Source: Ureibacillus chungkukjangi
GTDB lineage: Bacteria; Bacillota; Bacilli; Bacillales_A; Planococcaceae
Length of the DNA stretch: 64,000 bases
Assembly (NCBI RefSeq): GCF_003217295.1
Contig: NZ_QJTJ01000002.1
Span: 1-64,000, forward strand
Direction of reading: 5' to 3'
This document shows positions 1 to 9,390 of this stretch, piece by piece. The position numbers and the translations under genes were made by a program. Position 1 is the stretch's first letter, and each line of letters begins with the position of its first letter. Under the pieces are notes generated by a model, which was not told where the DNA came from, made no database searches, and saw only the letters and a program-made list of their open reading frames with translations.

Positions 1-453
1 AAAACGCCAAAAATCCCTACTTTTATATTGAAAGCAGGGATTTTACTCTGTATCCAATTAAAAATTTTTAAATTAAAGCACTACACTACATTGAATAACC
101 AAAACTCTAAATACACAGCACTTTATAAACTTTGTTCTAAATGATTAATCTTCTTTATAAAACTACATGTATTTAGGGATTTAGTTAGTAATTTAATTAT
201 TGCTGTACGCTTTTTTAATATATAATAAATAAGTGATATTTTATTGACTGAATATGCAGTTTTACGAATATCATTAAGGGTACTATTGGTTGCACATGCA
301 GCTTGTGGTACCCTTTCATTTTAATATAATTTCCTTATGAGCAACTCCTTCTTCTTTTGATTACATTGGTAGCAATATGTAGAAGCAAAGAAAAAACGGC
401 TTGTAACTAGGCCGTTTTTGAGAAGATATATAATAAAAATTCAGCAAAAATAT
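1..453. other. Non-coding left end with three hairpins
   Basis: No convincing gene. An AAAATCCCT/AGGGATTTT hairpin (about 12-43) could terminate a gene outside the window. A longer hairpin with AAGGGTAC/GTACCCTT arms lies at 276-315. The last one, at 391-420, is annotated separately. The rest is AT-rich. Confidence 0.5.
391..420 (-). terminator. Intrinsic terminator of the zinc-ribbon gene
   Basis: AAAACGGC/GCCGTTTT stem (393-400 with 411-418) followed on the minus strand by a T-run. It lies about 35 bp past the stop of the gene at 454-1581. Confidence 0.75.
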
Positions 454-1581
454 CTATTTTAGAAATTCAATATTTAACTTTTTATTGAACCCATTATTAT
501 TACTAACTTGAATTATATCATTGAAAAATATATTACTCATTACACTTATAGGCATCTCATAAGGTCTATTATAATTAGCTAATTCCCAATTTTGGGTAAT
601 AGCACGATTTGCAAATTGCTCACAATTAATACATATTTTTTCATCAAACTTTTCAAAGGTTACCTTATCTTTTAATCTTTCACCAGTAAATGAAATTGCT
701 TTTGATATAATTCCCCAAATTTGAGCAATAGAAAACTGCCTCAATAAATATTTAAAAGTAGAATGATTAGTTGTTGTAATATAGGCTTTATATCCAATCT
801 TTTTTAGACTAAAAAAATAATATTGAAATACTTCTTGCAAAGCTAATTCATGCCATAAACTCATCTTTTCAAATACATGAAAATCCTTTTGTTCCACTAA
901 AAACTTTGAATAATTTAATAAACTGTAAAGTGAAGATTCATAATCATATTTAGGACTGAAAACCGATGATAATATATAACTCTGTTCATTGTTATATGAG
1001 TCTCCTCTTTCATCATCTTTTATTAAAATTCCCTTCATTTTCAATTCATTTATAATAAATTCTCCGTAACCTTTATTAGGAAAAATCTTCTCAATAAAGA
1101 ACTCTAAATTATATATCCTCATTCTTTGGTAATCAAAACATAATTTCAAAATCGCAGACAAAGCCACAAAATCTCTTAATGTCAAAGGATTCTTCTCTTC
1201 TCCAATAATATCGTTCTGTAGTTCTTGTTTAGCTAGCATACTTATATCTAATTTTTCATCAATTAATGAGTATCGTTTATTTTTACATTTTGGACAGTTA
1301 AGCACATGACCTTGATGATTTGTTCGACTTTCCCAAATAACGGTATAAGGTATTTCACAATTAGTACATGAAATAGTTGATATTAATTCAGGAAGTTCTT
1401 TATTAAATTTTCCAACGATTTTTGTTATATCGTACGCCCTTTTAATATCTAATATTTTGAGGTTTGAATCGTAATATTTAATTATCAACTCTTTTAACTC
1501 TTTTTGTGATAAATGGGACATATTTTTATTTTTTATTTTAAGAACCTTTAAAATCTCAAATAATTGTTTGGTTGTTATCAT
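454..1581 (-). CDS. Zinc-ribbon hypothetical protein of the island
   Basis: A 375-residue protein I do not recognise. A four-Cys zinc ribbon is visible near residues 70-100 (two CXXC-type knuckles about 23 residues apart), and a later CXXC-like CINC occurs in the C-terminal third. The rest is rich in Lys, Ile, Asn and aromatic residues and shows no signal peptide or clear catalytic motif. The open frame begins at a GTG at 1590, but that GTG is part of an AAGGTGAT ribosome site that correctly precedes the ATG at 1581, so I chose the ATG. It diverges from the XRE regulator at 1701 and may be controlled by it. Its AT-rich codon use resembles the large NTPase gene. A role in the island is inferred only from position. 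Confidence 0.7.
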   Translation of the reverse strand: MITTKQLFEILKVLKIKNKNMSHLSQKELKELIIKYYDSNLKILDIKRAYDITKIVGKFNKELPELISTISCTNCEIPYTVIWESRTNHQGHVLNCPKCKNKRYSLIDEKLDISMLAKQELQNDIIGEEKNPLTLRDFVALSAILKLCFDYQRMRIYNLEFFIEKIFPNKGYGEFIINELKMKGILIKDDERGDSYNNEQSYILSSVFSPKYDYESSLYSLLNYSKFLVEQKDFHVFEKMSLWHELALQEVFQYYFFSLKKIGYKAYITTTNHSTFKYLLRQFSIAQIWGIISKAISFTGERLKDKVTFEKFDEKICINCEQFANRAITQNWELANYNRPYEMPISVMSNIFFNDIIQVSNNNGFNKKLNIEFLK

Positions 1582-1640
1582 TGTTATCACCTTAAATTTT
1601 TAATACTTTTAATCAAATATTAACATTTTTCACTTAAGAT

Positions 1641-1696
1641 GACTATAGTCTGTCGAAAGAAGTTATCACCTCTTAGTTAATAAGACTAGAGGTGAT
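1641..1696. promoter_or_regulatory. Two palindromes between divergent island genes
   Basis: GACTATAGTC at 1641-1650 is a perfect 10-bp palindrome, a plausible XRE operator in the divergent promoter region. ATCACCTCT (1665-1673) pairs with AGAGGTGAT (1688-1696). The right arm is the ribosome site of the XRE gene, so this hairpin would hide it in the mRNA. Regulation by either element is inference. Confidence 0.5.
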
Positions 1697-1700
1697 TAAG

Positions 1701-1922
1701 ATGAATGTAACAGATGCGTTTGGAGTCGTATTGAAAAAATATCGAAAATTAGCAAACTTATCACAAGAACAGTTAGCTTTACAGTGTAATCTAGACCGTA
1801 CATATATTGGAATGCTTGAACGAGGACAAAGACAACCTACTATTACAACGTTGTTTACAATCGCCGACACATTAAGTATTGAACCTAATAAACTTGTTAA
1901 AGAAATAGAAGCATTATTATAA
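1701..1922 (+). CDS. XRE-family transcriptional regulator
   Basis: A 73-residue single-domain helix-turn-helix protein. The fold covers nearly the whole chain: LSQEQLALQC forms the first helices, NLDRTYIGMLERG the recognition segment, and the RQPTITTLFTIAD turn completes the Cro/C1 pattern. There is no ligand or dimerisation domain, as in small phage- or island-type repressors. The frame opens at GTG 1692, but AGAGGTGAT (1688-1696) is the ribosome site for ATG 1701. It lies 71 bp before topB and diverges from the zinc-ribbon gene, so it probably regulates itself and one or both neighbours. The family call is secure; the target is inferred. Confidence 0.9.
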   Translation: MNVTDAFGVVLKKYRKLANLSQEQLALQCNLDRTYIGMLERGQRQPTITTLFTIADTLSIEPNKLVKEIEALL

Positions 1923-1993
1923 AGAAACAAAACTGAATAAACTTTTTTCTTATGCTATATTAAAAACATGTATTATGAGAGGATGTTTAATCT

Positions 1994-4183
1994 ATGGCAA
2001 AAAGTTTAGTACTCGCCGAAAAACCTTCAGTAGCACGCGATATTGCAAACGTACTGAAGTGTCATAAAAAGGGAAATGGATTTTTAGAAGGCGACAAATA
2101 TATCGTAACATGGGCATTGGGTCATTTAGTTACACTCGCTGACCCAGAGAGTTATGACGAAAAATATAAAAAATGGAACTTAGAAGATTTACCGATGCTA
2201 CCGGAGCGTTTAAAGTTAACAACTATAAAACAAACAAGTAAGCAATATAACGCTGTAAAATCTCAGCTGACACGTAATGATGTGAATGAAATCATTATCG
2301 CAACAGATGCAGGTCGTGAAGGTGAACTCGTAGCACGTTGGATTATCGAGCGTGCGAAAGTGAATAAGCCAATTAAACGTTTATGGATTTCATCGGTTAC
2401 TGATAAAGCTATTAAAGATGGCTTCAAAAGCTTAAAACCTGGTAAAGCGTATGAAAACCTATACCAAGCAGCGGTTGCACGTAGTGAGGCAGATTGGTTT
2501 TTGGGTTTGAATTCTAGTCGTGCCCTATCTACAAAGTATAATGCACAATTAAATACAGGTCGTGTTCAAACTCCTGTTGTAGCCATGGTCGCAGCACGGG
2601 AAGATGAAATTAAGCACTTCAAACCTCAAATGTATTATGGTATTGAAGCTCAAACAAAAGAACTAAAGCTTACATGGCAGGATTCAAATGGAAATTCACG
2701 TAGCTTTAATAAAGAAAAAATTGATAAGATTGTTAACGTATTAGGTAAACAGGATGCAAAGGTCATCGATATCGAACGTAAACCGAAGAAATCTTTTGCA
2801 CCAGGACTATACGACTTGACAGAATTGCAACGAGATGCCAATAAGATGTTTGGCTACTCGGCTAAAGAAACTTTAAATATAATGCAAAAACTTTACGAAT
2901 CACACAAAGTGTTAACATATCCTCGTACAGATTCAAGATATTTATCTTCTGACATCGTCAGCACCCTTCCAGAGCGTTTAAGAGCATGTGGTATAGGCGA
3001 ATACCGTTCATTGGCGAATAAAGTGTTAACGAAGCAAATTAAGACCTCTAAATCGTTTGTAGATGACAGTAAGGTAAGTGATCACCATGCCATTATTCCG
3101 ACTGAGGAATATGTAAACTTTGCTAACTTTACCGATAAAGAGCGAAAAATTTATGATTTAGTTGTAAAGCGTTTCTTAGCAGTTCTCTTCCCTCCTCATG
3201 AGTTTGAGCAATTAACTGTACGGGCAAATATCGGTAATGAAAAATTTGTGGCACATGGTAAAACAGTATTGAATCTAGGATGGAAAGAAGTTTATTCGAA
3301 TAGTTTTGATGATGATGAGTCAAATGATGATGTGAAAGATCAACTACTTCCTCGTCTTGAAAAGGGTCAAATATTACAAACGAATTTAATCGTTCAAACG
3401 TCTGGTCAAACAAAGCCACCTGCACGCTTTACAGAGGCGACTTTGTTAACAGCAATGGAAAACCCTACAAAGTACATGGATACGCAAAATAAACAGCTTT
3501 CAGATACATTAAAATCGACTGGTGGACTTGGTACGGTTGCAACACGTGCAGATATCATCGATAAATTATTTAACTCATTCTTGATCGAAAAACGTGGTAA
3601 GGATATTCATATCACTTCCAAAGGGCGTCAGCTTTTAGATTTGGTACCAAATGAATTGAAATCCCCCATTACAACAGCCGAGTGGGAACAGAAATTAGAG
3701 CTAATCGCTAAAGGTAAACTGAAAAAAGAAGTATTTATTAATGAGATGAAGCAACATACGAAGAATATTGTTACAGATATTAAAAATAGTGATAAGAAAT
3801 TTAAGCACGATAACATTTCAACAAAGACGTGCCCTGATTGTGGCAAACCAATGCTTGAAGTAAACGGAAAAAAAGGAAAAATGCTCGTGTGTCAGGACCG
3901 TGAATGTGGTCATCGTAAAAACGTCGCACGTTTGACAAATGCTCGCTGCCCACAATGTAAGAAAAAACTAGAGCTCCGTGGCGAAGGTGATGGCCAAATC
4001 TTCGTATGTAAATGCGGGTATCGCGAGAAGCTATCTGCTTTTGAAGCACGTCGCAAAAAAGAAGGTGGCGGTAAAATAGATAAACGTAGTGTACAGAAGT
4101 ATATGAAACAACAAGAAAAAGAGGCTGAACCAATTAATAATGCGTTTGCAGAATTATTAAAAGGCATTAAATTGGATGATTAA
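1994..4183 (+). CDS. topB: DNA topoisomerase III, complete island copy
   Basis: A type IA topoisomerase that passes single strands through a transient 5'-phosphotyrosine break. The 729 residues match the usual Bacillus length. The N-terminal Toprim domain has the metal-binding DAGREGE motif at 105-111. The catalytic tyrosine is Tyr309 in TYPRTDSRYL. The C-terminus adds two four-Cys zinc ribbons (CPDC...CQDREC and CPQC...CKC). ATG 1994 has an upstream GAGAGGATG ribosome site. A strong terminator follows. The N-terminal 191 residues differ at about 30 positions from the broken topB at 9373-9984, so this is a divergent allele rather than a recent local duplicate. It appears intact and probably replaces the broken copy. 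Confidence 0.97.
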   Translation: MAKSLVLAEKPSVARDIANVLKCHKKGNGFLEGDKYIVTWALGHLVTLADPESYDEKYKKWNLEDLPMLPERLKLTTIKQTSKQYNAVKSQLTRNDVNEIIIATDAGREGELVARWIIERAKVNKPIKRLWISSVTDKAIKDGFKSLKPGKAYENLYQAAVARSEADWFLGLNSSRALSTKYNAQLNTGRVQTPVVAMVAAREDEIKHFKPQMYYGIEAQTKELKLTWQDSNGNSRSFNKEKIDKIVNVLGKQDAKVIDIERKPKKSFAPGLYDLTELQRDANKMFGYSAKETLNIMQKLYESHKVLTYPRTDSRYLSSDIVSTLPERLRACGIGEYRSLANKVLTKQIKTSKSFVDDSKVSDHHAIIPTEEYVNFANFTDKERKIYDLVVKRFLAVLFPPHEFEQLTVRANIGNEKFVAHGKTVLNLGWKEVYSNSFDDDESNDDVKDQLLPRLEKGQILQTNLIVQTSGQTKPPARFTEATLLTAMENPTKYMDTQNKQLSDTLKSTGGLGTVATRADIIDKLFNSFLIEKRGKDIHITSKGRQLLDLVPNELKSPITTAEWEQKLELIAKGKLKKEVFINEMKQHTKNIVTDIKNSDKKFKHDNISTKTCPDCGKPMLEVNGKKGKMLVCQDRECGHRKNVARLTNARCPQCKKKLELRGEGDGQIFVCKCGYREKLSAFEARRKKEGGGKIDKRSVQKYMKQQEKEAEPINNAFAELLKGIKLDD

Positions 4184-4189
4184 GAATGG

Positions 4190-4231
4190 AAGAACCAACA
4201 GAATTAATCTGTTGGTTCTTGTTTGTCTTTT
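4190..4231 (+). terminator. Intrinsic terminator of topB
   Basis: AGAACCAACAG (4191-4201) pairs with CTGTTGGTTCT (4209-4219), with a T-rich tail. It directly follows the topB stop and separates it from the convergent large gene. Confidence 0.9.
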
Positions 4232-4304
4232 ATACAGCTCTAAGTTTGGATATTTTTATACAGCCTGTATCCTTCCAGTACTCTTATAACCTTTTTTATT
4301 TAAT

Positions 4305-7300
4305 CTACTCTAGATAAAATCTATGTGTACTAATAGGTAAATTATTATGGATTTTTGGAGGAGCATTTAAAGTTCTAAAAATCACATTATTTTTAATATC
4401 GTTTACTTCCTCCTCAGTTAATTCGGATATTTTATAATCCTTTTTATTCAATCCATTAAAAGAAGTTGTTAATTGTAATCCGATTCTATCCCCTATAATG
4501 TATCTATCATGCATGGGTGTAACACCATCCTTCGATGTAAGAATAGCAAAATTAATAAATGGTGGAGATTGATCACTAATATTTGTCCATGCATCTTTAT
4601 ACATTTGTTTAAGAGAAACCCTATCAATTTCAGTGTGGGAGCAAATGACTGTTATATTCTCCTTTAAGTGGATTTGTAAGAACATATCCATTTCATTGTA
4701 CGAGAAATATGGGTCATAAATCATCAAAGATTCCCTAGCATATTCATTTATCCAATTAATTATATAACTTTTTGCTTTTTGTCCTTCTCCAGGAACAAAA
4801 TTATCACTAAAATCATTATTGAAAAGAGAGTATAACTTCCTAACAGTCGGATTTGAATCACTGTTTTTAATCACAAAAGTATCTAAACCAAATATAAAGT
4901 CTATAACTTCTTGGACAAGATAAAACTGATTGTTTAGAGCAGAAGTTTTGGAATGCATTGTAGTACTTCTTGTTGAATTTTCTATATACCAATCTAGTCC
5001 TAAAAAAACTAGTTCTAAATCTAAAATACCCATTTTACCGATTGTTTCCATCACTAGATGTTCGGTTTGTATATGTCCTCTTCCAGCATTAAGGGCTTTC
5101 AATGTTTTTACATAAAAAGATTTTAAAGCATTCTTAGAAATTTTCTTAGATGACTCTTTAATTTTCGATGGTGTAGTAAAGTAATTCATTGCTTGTAAAG
5201 TTCTCTTTACTTCAATAGTCTCGTGAGGTGAATCTAAATTTTTACTTAGACTCTGAGCAAATTCAGGATTGATTTGATAAGCTAACTCAATAATATTGTC
5301 AAAGTTGTTACTAGAATTAATATTATTTGAGTTTTGAATTTTAATCATATCAAAGATTTTGTTAATAATATGTTGTGCTGCATTTTTGTTCCCTATCTTT
5401 AAATAGCTATCTGCAATTAATTCTGAGCGTTCAATTTTATCTACATAATTCGATATTTTTACCAATTCCTCTTGAGCATTATCTAATATGCTCTCAGCTA
5501 GTTGTAGATTTTCTTTGAAAGTATAATTAGCAATATAGCAGTATACAAATATCCTATCAGAAATGTTAATGATACTCTTAGCATTTTCGTATAGTTCTTC
5601 CGGAGAAGGTAGACCTCGAGTTACAGTTGAATTTTTTAATACTCTGAATTTACTAAACAAAGATTTACTTAATATTATATAACCTTCGTGTTGAATATTT
5701 ATTGAGTCAGGAAGTATTTCATCTAAATACCGCAAAATATCCTTATAGAAATTCAATGCTTCTATTTCTCTAATTGAATATTCTCTTCTTACTATAGAAT
5801 TTTCTAATACTTGTACAAATATTTTTAATGCTACGCTTACATTAGCATCAACTTTTAATAACTTTATCAAGTTAACTATTCTTTTAGCTCTTTCAAGATT
5901 AAAAATAAGCCCTAAGTTTTCTAGATCAATTAATTCTCCAACAGGTTTTTGCGTGGCTAGATAAGTAATAGTATTTAATATACAGTTTTCTTTAATTTCT
6001 CTATAATCCAACTTCTCAAGTAACTCAAAGTAATAATTTTCATTTTTTAAATATAGTAAGGTTCCACTATCCTTTAAAATCTCGCTTAAAATTGAAAAAT
6101 TATCTTCAGATATATTAAATATCTCGATATATTTTGAAATAAAGTCATCAAGATAATGATTGTGATTAATTTCAATTAGTTTTAATCCAAGTTCATTATA
6201 TAAACTTACTTGTTTAAGAATTGAATTACAACGAGCGACATTTGAACAGATTGTTTTAATATAAAATTGAAATTCACTGTTCTTTTTAACCTCTGGTAAC
6301 ATTTTTATTAATAAAGAAATTAAATGTACATGTATAGTATCCAATCGGTCATCTAATAAAGACCTTTGCTGTTCTTCATTTTTTATTAAGTTATAGATTT
6401 CATTAGCTAGGTCAGAATCTTTTTTACTGATATTTTGGATAGTATAGTATGCAATTTTCTTTTTATTCTCGTAGAGTCCAAGATCAGCTAGGTGTTGTTT
6501 AATTCTATCGTAGATGTCTATCGAAATATCGTTAATCTCATATGAGAGTTTAAATAAAAATGAATATGAAATAATTTTGGATTGAAGTGATTTAATTTGC
6601 ATTATCGAAGATTTTAATCTCAACAATTCTTGTCCGTTTAGTAAATAATTGTTATCTGCTAAGAGATGTACTAACCTAAATATTAAATAATCTTTATAAC
6701 CTTTATCACTAAACAATCTGAATGTTAAAGGGATTAAGTCAATAGAAAACTGGGTTGTTTCTATTCTTGCTTTCAATATTTGTTGGAAAATTCTAAATCT
6801 GTTCTTTTCTGTATTTATTTTATTAAAGAAAATCATAGCTAATTCAAATTCTACTTTTGCTAGTTCGAAAAATATATCTTGTGAAACTGCATAATGATCC
6901 GCCGATTCCAGTAAAAGTTTGTTAAACTGACTATTAAATTTTTGCTTCACTTCATCATAGTAATCCTCATAATCTTCTTTCATGATAGTCTTTACATCTT
7001 GAATTAAATAAATAAGACCTAAACATTTAATATCCAATTCATTTATTGAATCGATAAATATTAATAAGTCTAAAAATCTATTTTGTCCTAATTCTGGATT
7101 AATACTAGACTCCAGCTTAGCAATAGCTAATTCTAGTTTAATATATTCTTTCTTTAGTCCGAAGTTTAAACTTTCTTTAACTTTTTCTATTTTAATAATT
7201 AATTCATTAATCTTCTCATAGTCACTTCTTTTTTCTAATGTTTCTACAAGAAATCTTAAATCTCTTAAAGTAAGAGAATGATCTACGTTATTTGTGAAGA

Positions 7301-9245
7301 TTTCCAATGTGTATTCTACTGCATCAAATAATTGCTTATGTGTTTCATGATTAATACACCAATTAATTAAATAAAACATTTTAGCAGAAGGATCATTTAT
7401 TAAATCTAGTTTTTCTAAAACAATTGAAAAATCCTCAACATTTGTAGTAGTTGCTACATTAATAATGTCTTTTAATTCACTATCATCAATAGATGCTGTA
7501 ATTTCCTCTATGCCACTATTTTCAGCACTTTCATCACCTAATTTTAAAAATAGTTTTAATAACATATAGTCCATTAATTTTTCTTTTGAGATATCAACAG
7601 AACTTTTCTCCACTATTTTCCTTATCATATCAAGGGCTAATTGCATGTCAGCAGAAAATATATTAGTACTAATTATTACTAGTTTATCTATTAACTCTTC
7701 ACTTAAATCAGAAGAGATACTAGTTTTATCTACAAAGTTGTTAATATCTTCAGTAATAGATAATGGTATTGATTCACCGTTCTTAGCTAAAGCTCTACAA
7801 ATAATGGAAAGTAAAAAAGCACGATCATCTTCTAATGAACACATGTAAGTTAGTTTAATTGCTTCTTCAAACTTCCTTAAAGTACATAATATTTTAATTT
7901 CACTTTCTAAAGCTGGGGGTGTTTGCTTAATTTCTAGTAATATTCCTCCTGTTAGTATTGATTTTTGATAAGTTGCCCAATCTTCTTCATAAAAGCTCAT
8001 CTTTGAAAGTAGGTCCAAATTTTTCCTTATAGTTATTGTTTCATTTAATTGTTCTAAGTTTAAGTTGATAGTTTTTAATGACATCAACTCTCTAAGTTTA
8101 GAGTAGTTATTATTTTCCACATATAATTCCGATAAAAAGGTAACTGTTTTAGAATCAGTTAAACTTTGATTTTCATAGAGTTTAATTAGAAATTGTGTTG
8201 CATAAGTCTTTCTATGAGAAAGTTTTGTTTTTAGAAAATCTGTATATATTTGAGGAATAAAAATCTCATCGCTTTTATTTCTAATAAATTCATTATTTTT
8301 TATAGCATTTAAAATTTCATAAGGCTCCACATTAAAAGCATGCGCACATTCATTTAAATTAATTTTTTCAGGTGCATAAAGTAATACTGAAAGAACATCT
8401 ATCTCGAAATTATCTCCTTTATTTAGTAATTGAGACCAAAGACTTTCTATGTATTTAGAATAATTTTCTGGCAGGGAGGTGAAAAACTCGCTATGGACTA
8501 AATCTGGATCTTCACTGATTTTAATGCTCAAATCATTTATATATGCTGGTAGGCCATTACAAAACTTATGAATATCACCTATAAGTTTTGTATCGTATAC
8601 ATTTTCTTGTAAAATGTATTGGGTTTCAGCTAGAGAAAAGTTAAATACATTAAGTGGAATATAATCATAATTTATCTCTAAATTAGATTTAGAATTTATG
8701 CTTAAAATTAAAAATACTCCGTTAGAATCTCCAGGGGGTAATAAGTTTAATATCTCGTTTGCTACATCTTCTTGGAGTTTATCAAGCCCGTCAAATATAA
8801 TATAAAAAATCTTTTTGTCTCTTTTTGCCTGCGAACATAAATCGTGATAAATCTTCGAGAATACATCTAATATTCGTTCAGTATTTAAATCGTCTAAATC
8901 TTGCATATCTATTTTATTTCGTACTTTTAGAGAACACATTCTTAATAATTGTTTACAGATATCGCTAAATATGAAATCAATTCTGTCTTTATATCTATCA
9001 CCTTGAACAAAATAGACTGCAGTATGAAAGTTATACTCTTGATAGAATTGCTTAAGTATTGTAGTTTTTCCTGTAAATTTGTCACCGAGTAGAACAACCA
9101 TTTTGTTTTTTTCATTTAAATTAGATTTGATACTATTAATAACACTGTCTCGTTTAAATTCATTTTTAATTTCTCTTGGTAATGTTAATGGTTCATCAAT
9201 TGTTAAATTTTCTAATACTAATACTTCAGATTGCAAATCTTTCAC
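4305..9245 (-). CDS. STAND-like NTPase with C-terminal PLD-like domain, candidate defence protein
   Basis: A single giant protein of about 1,646 residues. It has no signal peptide, so it should be cytoplasmic. Residues 45-240 form a P-loop NTPase: Walker A GDKFTGKTT at 54-62, Walker B FYIIFDGLDKL at 147-157, and a GLP turn at 231-233 typical of STAND ATPases. Residues about 350-1400 are helical throughout and resemble a TPR-like superhelix. The C-terminus has a PLD-like core: IYDPYF near 1509-1514 and a single HDRY...TSFNG motif at 1579-1598, in which Arg replaces the usual Lys of HXK. STAND NTPases with helical sensor arrays include the antiphage Avs proteins, but those carry the effector at the N-terminus, so the order here is reversed. 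The frame opens with GTG 9245. GGGGTGA also suits a TTG at 9236 as the true start. Codon use is AT-rich and the gene is monocistronic. Defence is inferred from architecture and the island setting. Confidence 0.8.
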   Translation of the reverse strand: MKDLQSEVLVLENLTIDEPLTLPREIKNEFKRDSVINSIKSNLNEKNKMVVLLGDKFTGKTTILKQFYQEYNFHTAVYFVQGDRYKDRIDFIFSDICKQLLRMCSLKVRNKIDMQDLDDLNTERILDVFSKIYHDLCSQAKRDKKIFYIIFDGLDKLQEDVANEILNLLPPGDSNGVFLILSINSKSNLEINYDYIPLNVFNFSLAETQYILQENVYDTKLIGDIHKFCNGLPAYINDLSIKISEDPDLVHSEFFTSLPENYSKYIESLWSQLLNKGDNFEIDVLSVLLYAPEKINLNECAHAFNVEPYEILNAIKNNEFIRNKSDEIFIPQIYTDFLKTKLSHRKTYATQFLIKLYENQSLTDSKTVTFLSELYVENNNYSKLRELMSLKTINLNLEQLNETITIRKNLDLLSKMSFYEEDWATYQKSILTGGILLEIKQTPPALESEIKILCTLRKFEEAIKLTYMCSLEDDRAFLLSIICRALAKNGESIPLSITEDINNFVDKTSISSDLSEELIDKLVIISTNIFSADMQLALDMIRKIVEKSSVDISKEKLMDYMLLKLFLKLGDESAENSGIEEITASIDDSELKDIINVATTTNVEDFSIVLEKLDLINDPSAKMFYLINWCINHETHKQLFDAVEYTLEIFTNNVDHSLTLRDLRFLVETLEKRSDYEKINELIIKIEKVKESLNFGLKKEYIKLELAIAKLESSINPELGQNRFLDLLIFIDSINELDIKCLGLIYLIQDVKTIMKEDYEDYYDEVKQKFNSQFNKLLLESADHYAVSQDIFFELAKVEFELAMIFFNKINTEKNRFRIFQQILKARIETTQFSIDLIPLTFRLFSDKGYKDYLIFRLVHLLADNNYLLNGQELLRLKSSIMQIKSLQSKIISYSFLFKLSYEINDISIDIYDRIKQHLADLGLYENKKKIAYYTIQNISKKDSDLANEIYNLIKNEEQQRSLLDDRLDTIHVHLISLLIKMLPEVKKNSEFQFYIKTICSNVARCNSILKQVSLYNELGLKLIEINHNHYLDDFISKYIEIFNISEDNFSILSEILKDSGTLLYLKNENYYFELLEKLDYREIKENCILNTITYLATQKPVGELIDLENLGLIFNLERAKRIVNLIKLLKVDANVSVALKIFVQVLENSIVRREYSIREIEALNFYKDILRYLDEILPDSINIQHEGYIILSKSLFSKFRVLKNSTVTRGLPSPEELYENAKSIINISDRIFVYCYIANYTFKENLQLAESILDNAQEELVKISNYVDKIERSELIADSYLKIGNKNAAQHIINKIFDMIKIQNSNNINSSNNFDNIIELAYQINPEFAQSLSKNLDSPHETIEVKRTLQAMNYFTTPSKIKESSKKISKNALKSFYVKTLKALNAGRGHIQTEHLVMETIGKMGILDLELVFLGLDWYIENSTRSTTMHSKTSALNNQFYLVQEVIDFIFGLDTFVIKNSDSNPTVRKLYSLFNNDFSDNFVPGEGQKAKSYIINWINEYARESLMIYDPYFSYNEMDMFLQIHLKENITVICSHTEIDRVSLKQMYKDAWTNISDQSPPFINFAILTSKDGVTPMHDRYIIGDRIGLQLTTSFNGLNKKDYKISELTEEEVNDIKNNVIFRTLNAPPKIHNNLPISTHRFYLE

Positions 9246-9330
9246 CCCATTTTACAAATTATTACTTTTAATTATAAATATAATTAATATAATATCCATA
9301 ATTTTCTTCCAACACTCTATATTTTCCCAA

Positions 9331-9390
9331 CAAAAAATGGGCGAAATTCATACAACCTAGATAGAATCTAGATTAACAAATTTCACCCAT
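9331..9390 (-). terminator. Long hairpin with T-run at the broken topB
   Basis: ATGGGCGAAATT (9337-9348) pairs with AATTTCACCCAT (9379-9390) with one wobble, and an inner CTAGAT/ATCTAG stem encloses a 3-nt loop. On the minus strand it ends in a T-run, so it can stop transcription from the broken topB before the large gene. It could equally be a terminal structure of the island, because it lies only 21 bp from the topB breakpoint. Confidence 0.65.

Noticed and set aside
48-4272. CTGTATCC at 48-55 and 4265-4272, with TGTATCC beside the topB breakpoint, as attachment sites
   Set aside because: A 7-8 bp match in AT-rich DNA is expected by chance, and no integrase or matching longer repeat is visible in the window.
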